From: Humulus lupulus
Lineage: Eukaryota > Streptophyta > Magnoliopsida > Rosales > Cannabaceae
NCBI RefSeq assembly: GCF_963169125.1
Contig: NC_084793.1
Span: forward strand, 231,957,360 to 232,021,359
Length of the DNA: 64,000 bases
Direction: 5' to 3'
Shown here in pieces: positions 1 through 11,179 of the stretch. The notes beneath the pieces are model-generated. The model was given only the letters and a program-made list of their open reading frames with translations. It did no database searches and was not told where the DNA came from. Made by a program: the position numbers and the translations under genes. The stretch's first letter is position 1. Each line of letters starts with the position of its first letter.

Positions 1-2690
1 TACCAGGATTACCACCGACACGGGAGATAGACTTCACAATCGAACTAGTACCGGGCACCGAGCCTATTTCAAAGGCACCATACCGGATGGCACTGACCAA
101 ACTCAAGGAGTTAAAGACGTAGCTACAAGAACTCTTACACTTGGGTTTCATTAGACCAAGCCATTCGCCATGGGGAGCATCGGTTCTATTTGTGAGGAAG
201 AAGGATGGAAGTATGCAGATGTACATAGATTGCGACGAGTTGTATAAGGTGACAATTAAGGATAAGTACCCGCTACTCCGAATTGACGACTTGTTTGATC
301 AACTTCGAGGGGCAACCGTGTTTTCAAATATTGATCTACGGTCCGGGTATCACCAACTCAAGGTACGAGAAGAGGATATTCCCAAGAAGGCTTTTAGAAT
401 TCGTTATGGACATTACAAGTTTCTAGTTATGTCTTTTGGTCTTACCAACGCTCTAGCTGTGTTTATGGATTAATGAATAGGATCTTTTGGAAAAATTTGT
501 CGTAGTATTCATCGACGATATCTTGGTGTACTCAAAGGATGAAGCTGAGCACGAGGAACATTTAGGGATGACCTTGTTACTTTACGCCAAGTTTAGAAAA
601 GGCGAACTTTGGCTTTCACAAGTAGCGTTCCTCGGGCACATAGTATGCAAGGAAGGAGTTACTGTAGACCCATCAAAAGTAGAGGCTATGAGGATTGGCC
701 AAGACCAAAGAACTCGTCTGAGGTAAGAAGTTTTCTGGGACTAGCAGACTATTGTCGGAGGTTTGTAGAGGATTTTTCTAAGATAGCTACTCCGCTTACC
801 AGCCTAACCCGAAAATAGCAGAGGTTCAACTGGACTGATAAGTGTGAAGAGAACTTCCAATTGCTTAAAGATAAGCTATGCTCAGCAACAGTACTGTATG
901 TACCGACACCCAACGATAAGTTTGTAGTCTACTGCGATTCATCGAAGCAAGGGTTGGGTGGTGTGTTGATGCAGAATGACAAGGTAATAGCTTCCGCCTC
1001 AAGGCATCTGAAGGAATACGAACAACGCTATCGAACACACAACATGGAGTTGGCAGCGGTGGTCTTTGCGTTGAAAATCTGGTGCCATTTTCTTTATGGA
1101 GAATGGTGTGAAATTTATACGGACCACAAAAGTTTAAAGTATTTATTCACGCAAAAGGAGCTTAGCATGAGGCAGCGCAGGTGGTTAGAACTAGTAAAGG
1201 ATTATGACTGCGAAATTCTATACCACCCGGGAAAGGCAAACGTAGTTGCTGATGCGCTAATTAGGAAAAGTTATGGAAGTCTAGCAGCATTAGCTAGAAT
1301 AGAAAAGCCACTACAACAGGAGCTGATCAATGTCGGAATAGAAGTAGTCATTGGTAAACTGGCTAACTTGTCCATCTAGTCAAGTCTGTTAGAAGATATA
1401 CAGATCGGGCAAGGGCATGATGACACATTAGTAGCACATATGGATGTAGTTAAAGAAGGCAAGGCCATAGATTTCTCGATCTCAGGACAAGGGTTTTTGA
1501 GATATAAGGATCGGGTATGTGTGTCGAATGATCATGGAATTAAGATGAAGATTTTAGAAGAAGTGCACAATACCCCATACTCAGTTCACCCAGGGTCGAC
1601 CAAGATGACTCACGACCTCAAGGCGTTGTATTGGTGGCAAGGAATGAAGAAAGATGTAGCGGAGTATGTGTCTAAATGCTTAGTATGTCAGCAAGTGAAA
1701 GCAGAACACCAGTGGTCTGCAGGCTTATTACAATCGCTTAATATTCTAGAATGGAAATGGGATGACATAGTCATGGATTTCTTCACACGACTACCACGAA
1801 CAAGTAAGCAGCACGACTCAGCTTGCGTAGTAGTAGATAGACTAACCAAGTGAGCTCATTTCCTGCCTATCAAGACTACGTACACAGCAGATCAATACGC
1901 AAACATTTATGTTCAGGAGATATTACGGCTGCATGGAATCCCTAAGACTATAGTGTCCGATAGAGGATCGGTGTTTACATCAAGATTTAGGGGAAGCTTG
2001 CAGCAAGCTATGGGTACCAAGTTAAGTCTTAGTATGAAATTTCATCCTTAGACAGACGGTCAGTCCGAGCATACCATACAGATTTTAGAAGATATGTTGC
2101 GCACTTGTGTACTTGATTTCGGAGGATCATGGAGTAAGTATTTGTCGCTGATAGAATTCTCCTACAACAATAGCTACCAATTAACTATCGGGATGGAACC
2201 CTACGAGATAATTTATGGAAGAAGGTGTCGATCATCGTTGCATTGGGACGAGGTAGGAGAAAGGAAACTACTTGGACCCAAAGCTGTTAGAGAAGCTCAG
2301 GATGCAGTAGCGCTGATTAGGAAGCATATGCTCGCTGCTCAGAGCCGCCAGAAAAGTTATGCGGATGCCAAGCGGCGTGATGTGGAATTCAAAGTCGGAG
2401 ATCAAGTCTTCCTAAAGATATCTCCTATGAAAGGTGTGAAGCAGTTTGGGAAGAAAGGCAAGCTTAGTCCTAGGTTTATAGGTCCTTTTGAGATATTGGA
2501 CAAAGTGGGAGTAGTTGCATATAGATTAGCCCTACCGCCAGCTCTAGCAGATAGCTATAATGTGTTCCTAATCTCGATGCTGCGTAGATATGTGTCAGAC
2601 CCATCTCATGACCTCAAGTATGATACGATAACACTACAGAAAGACTTGAGTTACGAAGAACGGCCAATTAGGATCCTAGAGGGATGAAGG
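1..2690 (+). pseudogene. Ty3/gypsy chromovirus pol, 3' part (RT, RNase H, integrase), decayed
   Basis: Relic of a retrotransposon polyprotein entering from the left edge. Reading frames show reverse transcriptase first (about 1-730, with a [10 protein letters not shown] catalytic block near 505-540). RNase H follows (861-1260: [33 protein letters not shown]). Integrase comes next (about 1540-2230: zinc-binding region with CLVCQQVKAEHQ, core with VMDFF and IVSDRG), then the integrase tail GKKGKLSPRFIGPFEIL ending near 2687. The frame is broken by stops and frameshifts near 471, 725, 816, 1378, 1852 and 2049, so no intact polyprotein is possible. A purine tract and an LTR follow at once, fixing the orientation. 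The order RT-RH-INT and the tail motifs are those of Ty3/gypsy chromoviruses. A weak chromodomain-like stretch may follow but is too decayed to call. Confidence 0.93.
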
Positions 2691-2808
2691 AATTATGGTC
2701 TAAGAGTATTCCAATAGTCAAAGTCTTATGGAGTAATAGTTATGAACATGAGGCAAGCTCAGTATCCAGAATTGTTTGGTAAGTAAATTTCGGGGACAAA
2801 ATTCTTTG

Positions 2809-2822
2809 TAGTAGGGGAGATT
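2809..2822 (+). promoter_or_regulatory. Polypurine tract of the left chromovirus
   Basis: The purine-rich run gtaggggaga lies immediately before the TGTAGAGTCC start of the LTR. In LTR retrotransposons this tract primes plus-strand synthesis, and its position marks the following repeat as the 3' LTR. Confidence 0.7.
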
Positions 2823-3524
2823 TGTAGAGTCCCAGAATGTTTACTTAGCTAGCTAGATAGTTAGTATAGTTTGTAGTATTTTAGATTTCGTGGATTTTAC
2901 TTCCAACCAGGACTTAGTAGGACACTCGTAGCAATAGTTATGGATTTTATAAGTTTAACCTATAGTTTAGAAATATTAATTATAACATAAGGTTTAATAT
3001 TTTTAGTAGTTATGATTATTATAGTATAGTATATGTTTATGATATTAGTAGTCTTATTTGTGGAAAAGGGGGTGATTTCATAAGAATAAATTAATTATGA
3101 TATTATTAAAAAGTATTATGGATCGAGCCTACATAAAGTCCAATAAGATTTTGGGCTTAGTAAATTCGAAATCAGTCTAGGGAATTAGAATTTGTTATTT
3201 TATGGTTAGTTAATATATTTGTGGATTAGGTTGTTATTTAGATAATTAAATAGATTTTCCGTAACTTTAGAGTACTGTAACTTCCGACCTATTTTTGACC
3301 TAGTTATATTATGAATTTCGAAAACGAGTATTTCTAGAAAGTTGTAGATAACTGAATTAGCTTTCTAAAGGTATAAAGATAGTATAAATCTGAATCCTAC
3401 AGATCTAGTTATGTATATTTTACTACATGTGAGTTTAGAGTTACAAGATTTAGGAAGTTAGAAATTAGGATTCCATTTTATTTAAATTTAAATTTGGATT
3501 ATAGTTAGAATGAAATTAAGTATT

Positions 3525-4680
3525 TGATGTGTGTCATATACCACATCAATTGTAACAATGATTTTCTTTCAATACTTCCAATTATTTTAGTATAATAGCA
3601 AGCACAGGTTGAACCCACGAGGACTATCGTTCACTTTATTATTCAATAATTAACACTAAAACTTAAAAGGGAGATTTTGATTTTTAACTCAAAATTAAAT
3701 AACATAAACTAGAAAGCAAATAAAGATTGATATTACGATATTAAGAGACAGTTAAAAGTTAATCTCCACCCTCAACAATCATTCTGAATAACTAATAATA
3801 AATATTATTCCAATTTCTCAATTAAACTATTAACCCCACAGATAATGCTGAAGCAGAGAATTATCCCAGTCTCCCTATTATAAGTAATCAAGGCGAAGCG
3901 CTCAATAATTAACTCTTTTATCTAAGTAATAAATCTATGAAGCATACAATCTATTTAACTTAGATAAAGCATTAATTCCTATGGAAAAAAGTTAATCTAG
4001 GCAATAAATTAATGAAGCATATAATTCATTTAACCTAGGTTCTATTTTTCATCACAATCAACAATTCTTTTGACATCACTATCAATTGCAATTTATCACA
4101 TACACTTAGAATCCTAAACTATTAGGTGAGTAGTAATTCTAAGACGACAATTGAATAATGTAAAACCTTAATTAGTTAGCCACCTAACAAGAAATCACAA
4201 AATTCATAACATTCAATTAGAAAAATAGAAATAATGTAATATTGAGATAAATTAAAGAATAATATTCATTATCAACAATCAAGAATTCATGTCATGGGTT
4301 TTGAATTAACCCTTAACCTGAAAAAAAGAAAATATAATTAAGAATTCTTAACAGAAAAAACTGAAACGTCAATTCCAATTAAAGTGTCGCGGCCTGAATT
4401 TTATGAGTCGCGACCTATCTTCAATTTCTTCGATTCTTGACCTTAGATAGCTTGTACGTTGCCGCCACTTCAACATTTCAATCCCAAAAGCCTGGAATAT
4501 TCCTAAAACTTCATTTTAAATACACTTTCCATCAAAATATCAGATTTATCATCATGAAATGTATTGTATAAAATAGGTTGCAGAGTCACGAAACTAAGTA
4601 AAAACTACTAAAAATGCTATCATAACACCATCTAAGCATGGAAAAACTTATCAAATATTAATATAAAAATGACCTTATCA
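3525..4680. mobile_element. Nested solo LTR-like insertion, target duplication GTATT
   Basis: An AT-rich 1,156-bp block that starts TGATGTGTGT and ends CCTTATCA, flanked by GTATT at 3520-3524 and 4681-4685. It is absent from the related solo LTR at 30936-32851. It contains a GAACCCACGAGGACT-type segment resembling GAACCCAAAGGAGTT in the Athila LTR at 60329-62142, and both end in TTATCA. I infer a solo LTR of an Athila-like or short non-autonomous element. No coding sequence is seen. Confidence 0.75.
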
Positions 4681-4700
4681 GTATTTTTTTTAAAATAAAA

Positions 4701-4912
4701 GAAAGATCTAGAAACTCTAGAACCTTCTAGAACCACTAAAAGCATGACACTTGTCATAATCATGTTTATTTAAGGATTTAATTATAAAAGAAAGTTCTAG
4801 AAACTCTAAAATCTTCCAGAACCACTTAGAGCTTGACACTTGTCTTAATCGTATTTATTTTAGGATTTAATTATAAAAGAAAGTTCTAGAAACTCTAGAA
4901 TCTTCCAGAACC
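4701..4912 (+). promoter_or_regulatory. Array of heat-shock elements in three 89-bp tandem repeats
   Basis: Three tandem repeats begin at 4701, 4790 and 4879. Each opens with alternating GAA and TTC blocks at the 2-base spacing of the heat-shock factor site nGAAnnTTCnnGAAn. Perfect three-block sites are at 4720-4732, 4790-4802, 4879-4891 and 4898-4910; two-block or degenerate sites lie at 4701-4713 and 4814-4821. The last perfect site ends 88 bp before the TATA box at 4998. In known plant LTRs such as the copia element ONSEN, such sites drive heat-induced transcription. Heat response here is inferred, not shown. Confidence 0.8.
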
Positions 4913-4997
4913 ACTAAGAGCATAACACTTGTCATAATCATGTTTATTTAAGGATATAGGTATTTTTTTTAATAGGATAGTTTCACTCCTCAAACTC

Positions 4998-5005
4998 TAT
5001 AAATA
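4998..5005 (+). promoter_or_regulatory. TATA box of the LTR promoter
   Basis: TATAAATA within ctctataaataagacc, downstream of the heat-shock-element array. The solo LTR of the same family has the weaker ctctgtaaatagg at the matching place near 31681, which supports this as a promoter element. Confidence 0.7.
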
Positions 5006-5533
5006 AGACCTAGTGCTCAGCCATTTTCTTCATTCTTCAAGCTGTGTTCAGAGCCTTCAAGCTACTAGGATTTCTATAGAGTGATACACTTGGGTTTTGG
5101 GGAATAAAAGCTTTATCATCTTAAGCTTTATAAACACTTAGGTAGTGAGATAAAGTGTGTTTTTTATATTGAATTTTAGATCGGTTCTAGTTCATCCAAG
5201 GTAATATTATTCATAAGTTCTATTCTTTATGATTCCATAGTTTTCCTTAAGTCTCTTTCAGATCCTAACTTCTATTTATGGTTTCATGGTTAGGTGTTTA
5301 AGTTCTTAAACATTAAGGTTCTCGGTAAGTATCCCTCTATGATGGTTTAGTTTTCTTTCATCTTCTTTTCTATAGATACTCATATGTGTTTATGTTGGGG
5401 TGTTCCAAATCCCGTTCTTGTTCTCAAATATCTCGGTGTTGGTAAGGAAAATAGGATAGATTGTATGTGTTTATATGTTATCATATGTCTATGTTATGAT
5501 AAGTATATGATTAGTATGTTTTTTAGTCGCTTG

Positions 5534-5660
5534 GGCACATGACTTGCTTAGACAAGCAAGCCTCGAGAATTTTTGATTGGGCATATGACTTGTTAAGATA
5601 ACAAGCCCCAAGAATGGATGATTGTGCATATGACTTGCTTAGATAACAAGCCCCAATAGT
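5534..5660 (+). repeat. About 46-bp triplication in the LTR
   Basis: Three copies of a unit with gcatatgacttgcttaga and acaagcccc start near 5534, 5581 and 5626. A similar triplication with gggcatatgcctatttag is in the sister solo LTR near 32246-32390, so it belongs to the LTR family. Confidence 0.7.
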
Positions 5661-6178
5661 TTATATTGGCCATTAATGTGTTAGTCATATTTGATATATG
5701 CTTATAGTCATATGTTTTATAGTATATGAATATGATGTAGTCTTATGTTTATGATATATGTTGTATGTTGACAATAGATTTTCCTTACTAGGCATTAGGC
5801 TCACTCCTTTATTTTTAGCTTGATGCAGGAGAATGATTATGGAAGGCGGAAGGATTCTTGGTAGCTTGGCTTGTGTGTTGAGGATGAATGGAATGGATGG
5901 GCTGCGTGTCAATCGAGGATGACGTTTATTTTATTCTTTTAAAATTATATTTTGATGTAATTCCGCAACTAGTTTTTTTAAAGTTGTGTTTTATGTGTTG
6001 TAAAAAATGGGATCCCATACCATGTCACATTTTATTTTATATTTTTACTCTATTTTGTATTAGTACAATATTTTGGGTTTTCAATAAAGATATGTTATTT
6101 CTTATGATCGTATCAAAATGGTAGCTATGTCTAGTAGTTTTAATGGTCCAAGGTCTTAGAAATAGTTGGGTCATTACA

Positions 6179-7991
6179 ACTATCATGGGTTAGATTCGTA
6201 CCAGCCTGGGTAGAAGGCCGAGAGTTGATGATAGACTTGTTGGTATTAGATTTACATGAATACGATATTATATTTGGTATGGATTGGTAAACCAAATCCA
6301 GGGCGGTGGTGAATTGCAAACGAAGAAAGGTTAATTCTAATCCACTTGGAGAAGAACCATTTGTGTTTCAAGGCACAACTCGAGAGAAGAATTTTCCTAT
6401 GATCTCCACTTTGAAGGAGAGGAAGTTGTTGGATGATGGATGTATCAGGTACTTGGCGAACGTGGTGGACAAGGATAGAGAGACTAAGCTACAACCAACC
6501 GAGGTAGCAGTGGTGTGCAAATTTCGGGAAGTGTTTCCTGAGGATCTTCTAGGGATACCCCCAAACCGAGAAGTCGAGTTGATCCTAGGCACCGTAGCTA
6601 TTTCAAAGGCACCGTCTCGGATGGCACCGGCGAAGCTCAAAGAGCTGCAAGCGCATTACAAGACTACTTGGAGAAAGGATTTATACGACCAAGTCTTACT
6701 CCTTAGAGAGCCCCGGTATTGTTCATGAAAAAGAAAGACGACTCCATGAGAATGTGTATAGACTACCACGAACTCAACAAAGTGACGATCAAGAACCGAT
6801 ACCCATTGCCCAGAATCTAAGATCTATTCGATCAACTATAGGGAGCATTGGTATTCTCGAAGATCGATTTGAGATTCGGGTACCACTAGTTGAAGGTCAA
6901 GGAATCAGATATTCCGAAGACTGCATTTTGAACTCGGTATGGCCACTACGATTCATGGTGATGTCTTTTTGACTCACCAATGCGCTTGTGACATTCATTT
7001 ATCTTATGCATATGGTGATGGGTGAGTATCTAGAAAAATTCATGATCGTGTTTATAGACGATATACTTGTATGCTCGCAAAACTAGGAAGAACACGCCAA
7101 GCACCTGTAGCTGATCTTACAACGATTACGCGAGAAAAAGTTGTACGCCAAATTCTCCAAGTGCAAATTTTGGTTGACTCAGGTGAGTTTCCTAGGGAAC
7201 ATGGTGTCAGTAGATGGAATTGCAGTCGATCCAGCCAAGATCAAAGCAGTGAAATAATGGAAGGCCTCGATGAACGCACAAGAAGTTTGTAGTTTCTTGG
7301 GTCTGGCAGGGTATAACAGGCGCTTTGTGGAGGGTTTCTCCAAAATGGTGATGCCTATGACCTCACTGACCGGGAATAACATCAAGTTTGAGTGGACAAA
7401 CAAGTGTGAATATAGTTTTCAAGAGTTAAAAACCAGTTTAACAACTGCTCCAGTGTTCACTATCCCAAAAGGCACAGATAGTTATGCCATTTACAGTGAT
7501 GCGTCAGGTTAGGGATTCAAAGCCATATTAATGCAACACGGGAAGGTGGTCTCACGACATGGAGTTAGCAGTGGTAGTGTTCGCATTGAAGATCTGGAGA
7601 CACTATCTCTATGGGATCCACTACAACATATACACGTATCACAAGAGTTTGAAATATTTCTTCACCTAGAAAGAGTTAAACATGAGACAACGAAGGTGGT
7701 TAGAATTGTTCAACGATTAAGATTGCGATAAACTGTACCATCCAGGCAAGGCTAATAAAGTAGTTGATGCAATGAGTTGGCAACCAATGGATCATGTAAT
7801 TTCAGTGAATGAAATACCCCAAAATCTACAAAATGATATATCCAAATTGGATATGGAGATAGTAGTGGGAAGATTGGCAAAGATATCTGTGCAACCCACG
7901 ATCATGGAAGCAATCCAAGGGGGATAGCTAGCAGATCCGTGGTTCCAACGACTGGTGCATAAGACTATGAAAGACATGTGACCAAGGTTTC
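6179..7991 (+). pseudogene. Older Ty3/gypsy pol relic, first part (protease to RNase H/integrase start)
   Basis: Decayed plus-strand polyprotein. It starts in the protease region (DLHEYDIIFGMDW near 6250), then the linker FREVFPEDLLGIPP near 6525. RT pieces follow across several frames (6600-7250), then [18 protein letters not shown] (7288-7345) and an RNase H start (YAIYSDASG near 7485). RT shows many frameshifts, for example at 6725, 6970 and 7250. Similarity to the Tekay-like pol at 28875-33765 is clear. It is interrupted at 6178/6179 by the left chromovirus and at 7991/17320 by a solo LTR. The reading continues exactly across the second interruption. Confidence 0.88.
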
Positions 7992-8535
7992 TGTAACGCC
8001 CTAAACTCCAGGGATCGTTACGGTGTGCATTTTAAATAGTGCTAAACTCGCTAATCGAGTCATATGGCCATAATCGTGTAACTAAGTATGATTAGTGGTT
8101 TAGGGTTAATTTTTTTTGTTAAGATACAATGTTTCACTAAAACGTTTACTGTATACATTGGGATCCCAAAAATATAATTTAAAGGTTAATTATAATAAAA
8201 AATTTACAACCAGCCGCTGACCTAAGCGACAAAATAGGGTTTAACCCTAGTTCCTCTTTCAACCCTCGGTCGTGGCGGTCGAGCAGCCGCATATGTACAC
8301 ATCATCACCTAAGCTCTCCAAATCAAGGATGTTCCAGCTTTCTTTTGCCTTTACCTACACCACATAGCACCCGTGAGTCGAAGCCCAACAAGAAAACTCA
8401 ATATGCTCATGAACAGTAATAACATGTTACTAATCATAATGTGCATGACTAGCAATAATTGCCCTATTCATGCATGCAAATAGGTTCAGATAATGATGGG
8501 GGATCCTGCCCTCCTGAATGGATGACTATCAAATC

Positions 8536-8800
8536 AACCCTAATCAGATCAGTGATTTAACACTTTGAGGTTCTGTTAACCATTATGGGGCATATAGCCC
8601 TAATCAGATGAGTGATTTAACACTTGAGGTTCTGTTAACCATGGTGGGGCATATAGCCCTAATTAGATGAGTGATTTAACACTTAAGGTTCTGTTAACCA
8701 TGTTGGGGCATATAGCCCTAATCAGATGAGTGATTTAACACTTGAGGTTCTGTTAACCATGCTGGGGTGTATAGCTCTGATCGGATGAGTGACTAATTAG
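8536..8800. repeat. 59-bp tandem repeat, about 4.5 copies
   Basis: Units with ccctaatcagatgagtga, then ttaacacttgaggttctg and a variable wgtggggcatatag end. Matching points fall at 8540, 8600, 8659, 8718 and 8777. The last copy is degenerate. It lies in the non-coding LTR. Confidence 0.85.
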
Positions 8801-8837
8801 TATGTCAATAACTTAAACCAGATGAGTGACTAATGAG

Positions 8838-9173
8838 TGAGTCACTACGTGGGCTCAGCACCCATAGCCATGTGACGATGCAGTCACCTGGGCCTTCTAG
8901 CCCTGACTCTAAGTGACTAGCCATAGGCTAGACAAGCACTTTTAGTTTTCATCGAACTCGAGGTCGGCCCAGCATTAATGCTCATGATGAGTCATTTAAT
9001 GTTGATGTCGATTAGATCTAATCTTTTTGGCTTGCGTTAAACACGCTAAGATCGTTCTTGACTTATGAGTCAATACCATACGACCAGTGCTCAGTACTAC
9101 TGCCAAACTTAACTAATGAGTCACAGCTTCACAGTTGATACCATCACCATTGTCGATTCTGACTAATGAGTCA
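8838..9173. promoter_or_regulatory. Five TGAGTCA motifs in an LTR
   Basis: Exact TGAGTCA occurs at 8838-8844, 8988-8994, 9066-9072, 9117-9123 and 9167-9173, three of them within actaatgagtca or a close variant. TGAGTCA is a core site for GCN4/Opaque2-type bZIP factors. They may be remnants of a decayed tandem repeat; activity is not shown. Confidence 0.45.
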
Positions 9174-9336
9174 GTGCCATGCACAAGTAAGCAATGCAAC
9201 CAGACATATATCATATGTCAAATATCCAAATGTAGGGCATTCAACATGCTTACTTAACAGTCGCTAGCATAATTATGATCATGCACAAATGCAGAGACTC
9301 AAGCTCTGAACAATCTCATATTCAACAATCATGTCA

Positions 9337-9348
9337 CACTACAACAAA
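9337..9348 (+). other. CACTA left terminal inverted repeat
   Basis: CACTACAACAAA directly after the duplicated TCA. It matches the reverse complement of the right end in 11 of 12 bases. Confidence 0.88.
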
Positions 9349-9554
9349 TTTGACTAAATATTACATTAAAATATTACATAATTTAAAAAACGCTATTATT
9401 GATGATTAGCCAAATGGGTAGAACACGGAAGAGAAAAAAAGGGGCGGCAAATGAATTTTTTTGTTAAAACACCCGCTTTTACTTTTTCCCCAACTCTTAA
9501 CTCACATTTTCATTCTCTAATATCATAAAACCAAAGCAAATGCTCTCCCCTCTG

Positions 9555-9615
9555 TCTCTCTCTCTCTACCATAACCTTCTCGCCTCACGCCTCTCCCCTC
9601 GGTCTGCCTCTTCCC

Positions 9616-9655
<40 letters not shown>

Positions 9656-9830
9656 GGCCAACAGATGAATGGAAGGGTATAGTGCCTCACGCCTTTCCCC
9701 CTCGGTCTCTCTCTCTCTCTCTCTCTTGCATGGCCGACGGATGAATGGAAGGGTATAGTGCCTCACGCCTCTCCCCTCGGTCTCTCTCTCTCTTTCTCGC
9801 ATGACCGACGGATGAATGGAAGGGTACAGG
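9555..9830 (+). repeat. CT-rich microsatellites and a 75-bp triplication upstream of the BIG5 piece
   Basis: Runs of tctctc lie at about 9558-9568, 9619-9652, 9705-9725 and 9780-9798. The last three lead into a repeated block with gcatggccgacggatgaatg and gggtatagtgcctcacgcc, starting at about 9653, 9728 and 9799. CT-rich tracts are common near plant transcription starts. The block is probably captured BIG5 promoter or leader expanded by slippage. Confidence 0.75.
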
Positions 9831-10268
9831 TGCTTCTATATGAAATTTCCCTCTCAAAAGTCCCTCCTCTCAATCCAGCCAACGGTGGCAATTGGAAATG
9901 TCCGAGGCTTCGCTCCGAGCTCCGCGAGAGAAGACCAGTAGCCAGTAGGAGAAGAAGAGTGAAACACACTCTATAACCGTACCAGATCACCAGATCTAAT
10001 ACACTCTCCTCTCCTCCTTTTCAGATCTCTCTTTCGCAACTTGCAAAAGTCTAAGGTAAGTGTCTCTCTCCATGTCTCTGCAATTGCTCATCTATAGCTG
10101 TTCTTTCCTTTATCGGATCTTGGCTCAATGGCTTTCGATCCGAGTTCTCGGCATTTGTTTCTGGTTGATGCTAATTTCAGTCAGGCGTCCTTTTGATTCA
10201 CATGTTTTTTTGGTTTAAGATTGGGGAGAATTGCGGAACGAGGGGAATTTTGATTGAAGAAAGTAAAA

Positions 10269-11179
10269 ATGGCGGGTGGTGCAGCTGGTGGTTTTGTTAC
10301 ATGGGCATTTGAATCGATGCTGAAAGAATGTTCGGGGAAAAAACATCCAGATCTTCAGAAGGCTATTCAGAATTATATAGGTTATGCTTCTTTTCAATTT
10401 GAAAGTGATAATGTCGATTTTTTCGAATGCATTTTCTTGTTTGCGATTGAAATTAGAGGTGGCTGTTATTGACTAGAATTAGCAATGAACAGTTTTGTTT
10501 TGGTTTGTACATTTCACCATCATCACAAACATCCGCTTACTATGTCAATTGTCCATTAAGCTGGAGATGAGAAAATTCAAGGTGTAACTCACTAGTTTGT
10601 TTTGTTGTAATAATTTTTTCTCAGATGGTACGAAAGAGGTCAATCAGGTTCAGCCTTCCGCTTCCAGTGAGACAAACAAAGCTGCATCGGTTGCTGGTGA
10701 TGAGAGGTTTGTACTTCTTATTCCCCCCCACCACCCAAAAAAAATAATAATAATAAAATAAAGATTAATGTAACTGTTACAATCTTTAACTTGTTCTTGT
10801 GTAATTTCTGTTGATTTTTTTTTATGCAATCAGGTCAAGTAGCACATCTTTAACATGTAAAACTTTACTTATCAAATCCTCTGTAACAATAAGATGTCCT
10901 TTAATTGTTGTGTATGGTATCTCTTTCTGTTGCAGTTCACTTGAAGATGGAGCTGCAAAATCTGAAACAGAGGAAAGCAAGTCACAAACAGTTCCTCACG
11001 ATGCTGAGGCTATTCCAGTTGCTAAGCCAGTGAGCATAAGTGCAACTATTTCCACTGTCTTGGCAAGTGCTGGGAATACTTTGGAGGGGTCTGTGGCAGA
11101 ACTTGTGTTGAGTCCTCTTCGACTTGCATTTGAGACAAAGAACTTGAAAATCTTAGAATCTGCTTTGGATTGTCTTCAT
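10269..11179 (+). pseudogene. BIG5: Captured 5' fragment of a BIG5-type ARF-GEF gene (three exons)
   Basis: BIG5 (MIN7/BEN1) is a brefeldin-inhibited guanine-nucleotide exchange factor activating ARF GTPases in trans-Golgi and endosomal trafficking. Exon 1 is 10269-10380, starting [20 protein letters not shown] with an AT-rich context before the ATG. Exon 2 is 10625-10706. Exon 3 is 10936-11179 and ends [16 protein letters not shown] before gtatgt. All junctions are GT-AG and the frame is open for 146 codons. A probable leader intron runs from 10056 (aaggtaagt) to 10219. Only the N-terminal dimerisation region is present; the Sec7 exchange domain and the remaining roughly 1,600 residues of the family are missing. 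It lies inside the CACTA element and is followed by DWF5 sequence, so it is a transposed fragment, not the working locus. Identification is from recognised family sequence. Confidence 0.88.

Larger units (their letters stand above)
2823..6178 (+). mobile_element. 3' LTR of the left chromovirus, with one insertion inside
   Basis: Starts TGTAGAGTCC after the purine tract and ends GGGTCATTACA. At 6179 protease sequence of another element resumes, so this is the outer edge of an insertion. The same family occurs as a solo LTR at 30936-32851, with matching starts, matching ends and similar internal blocks. Without the nested 1,156-bp insertion at 3525-4680 and its duplicated 5 bp, the LTR is about 2.2 kb. 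It holds a heat-shock-element array, a TATA box at 4998 and a 46-bp triplication near 5534. The 5' LTR lies outside the window. Confidence 0.88.

Noticed and set aside
5534..5660. CRISPR-like array
   Set aside because: Three adjacent 46-bp copies without unique spacers in a plant LTR; a simple tandem repeat.
9566..9802. Minus-strand open frame of 78 codons rich in Arg and Glu
   Set aside because: It is a translation of CT microsatellites and the repeated block; no conserved protein pattern.
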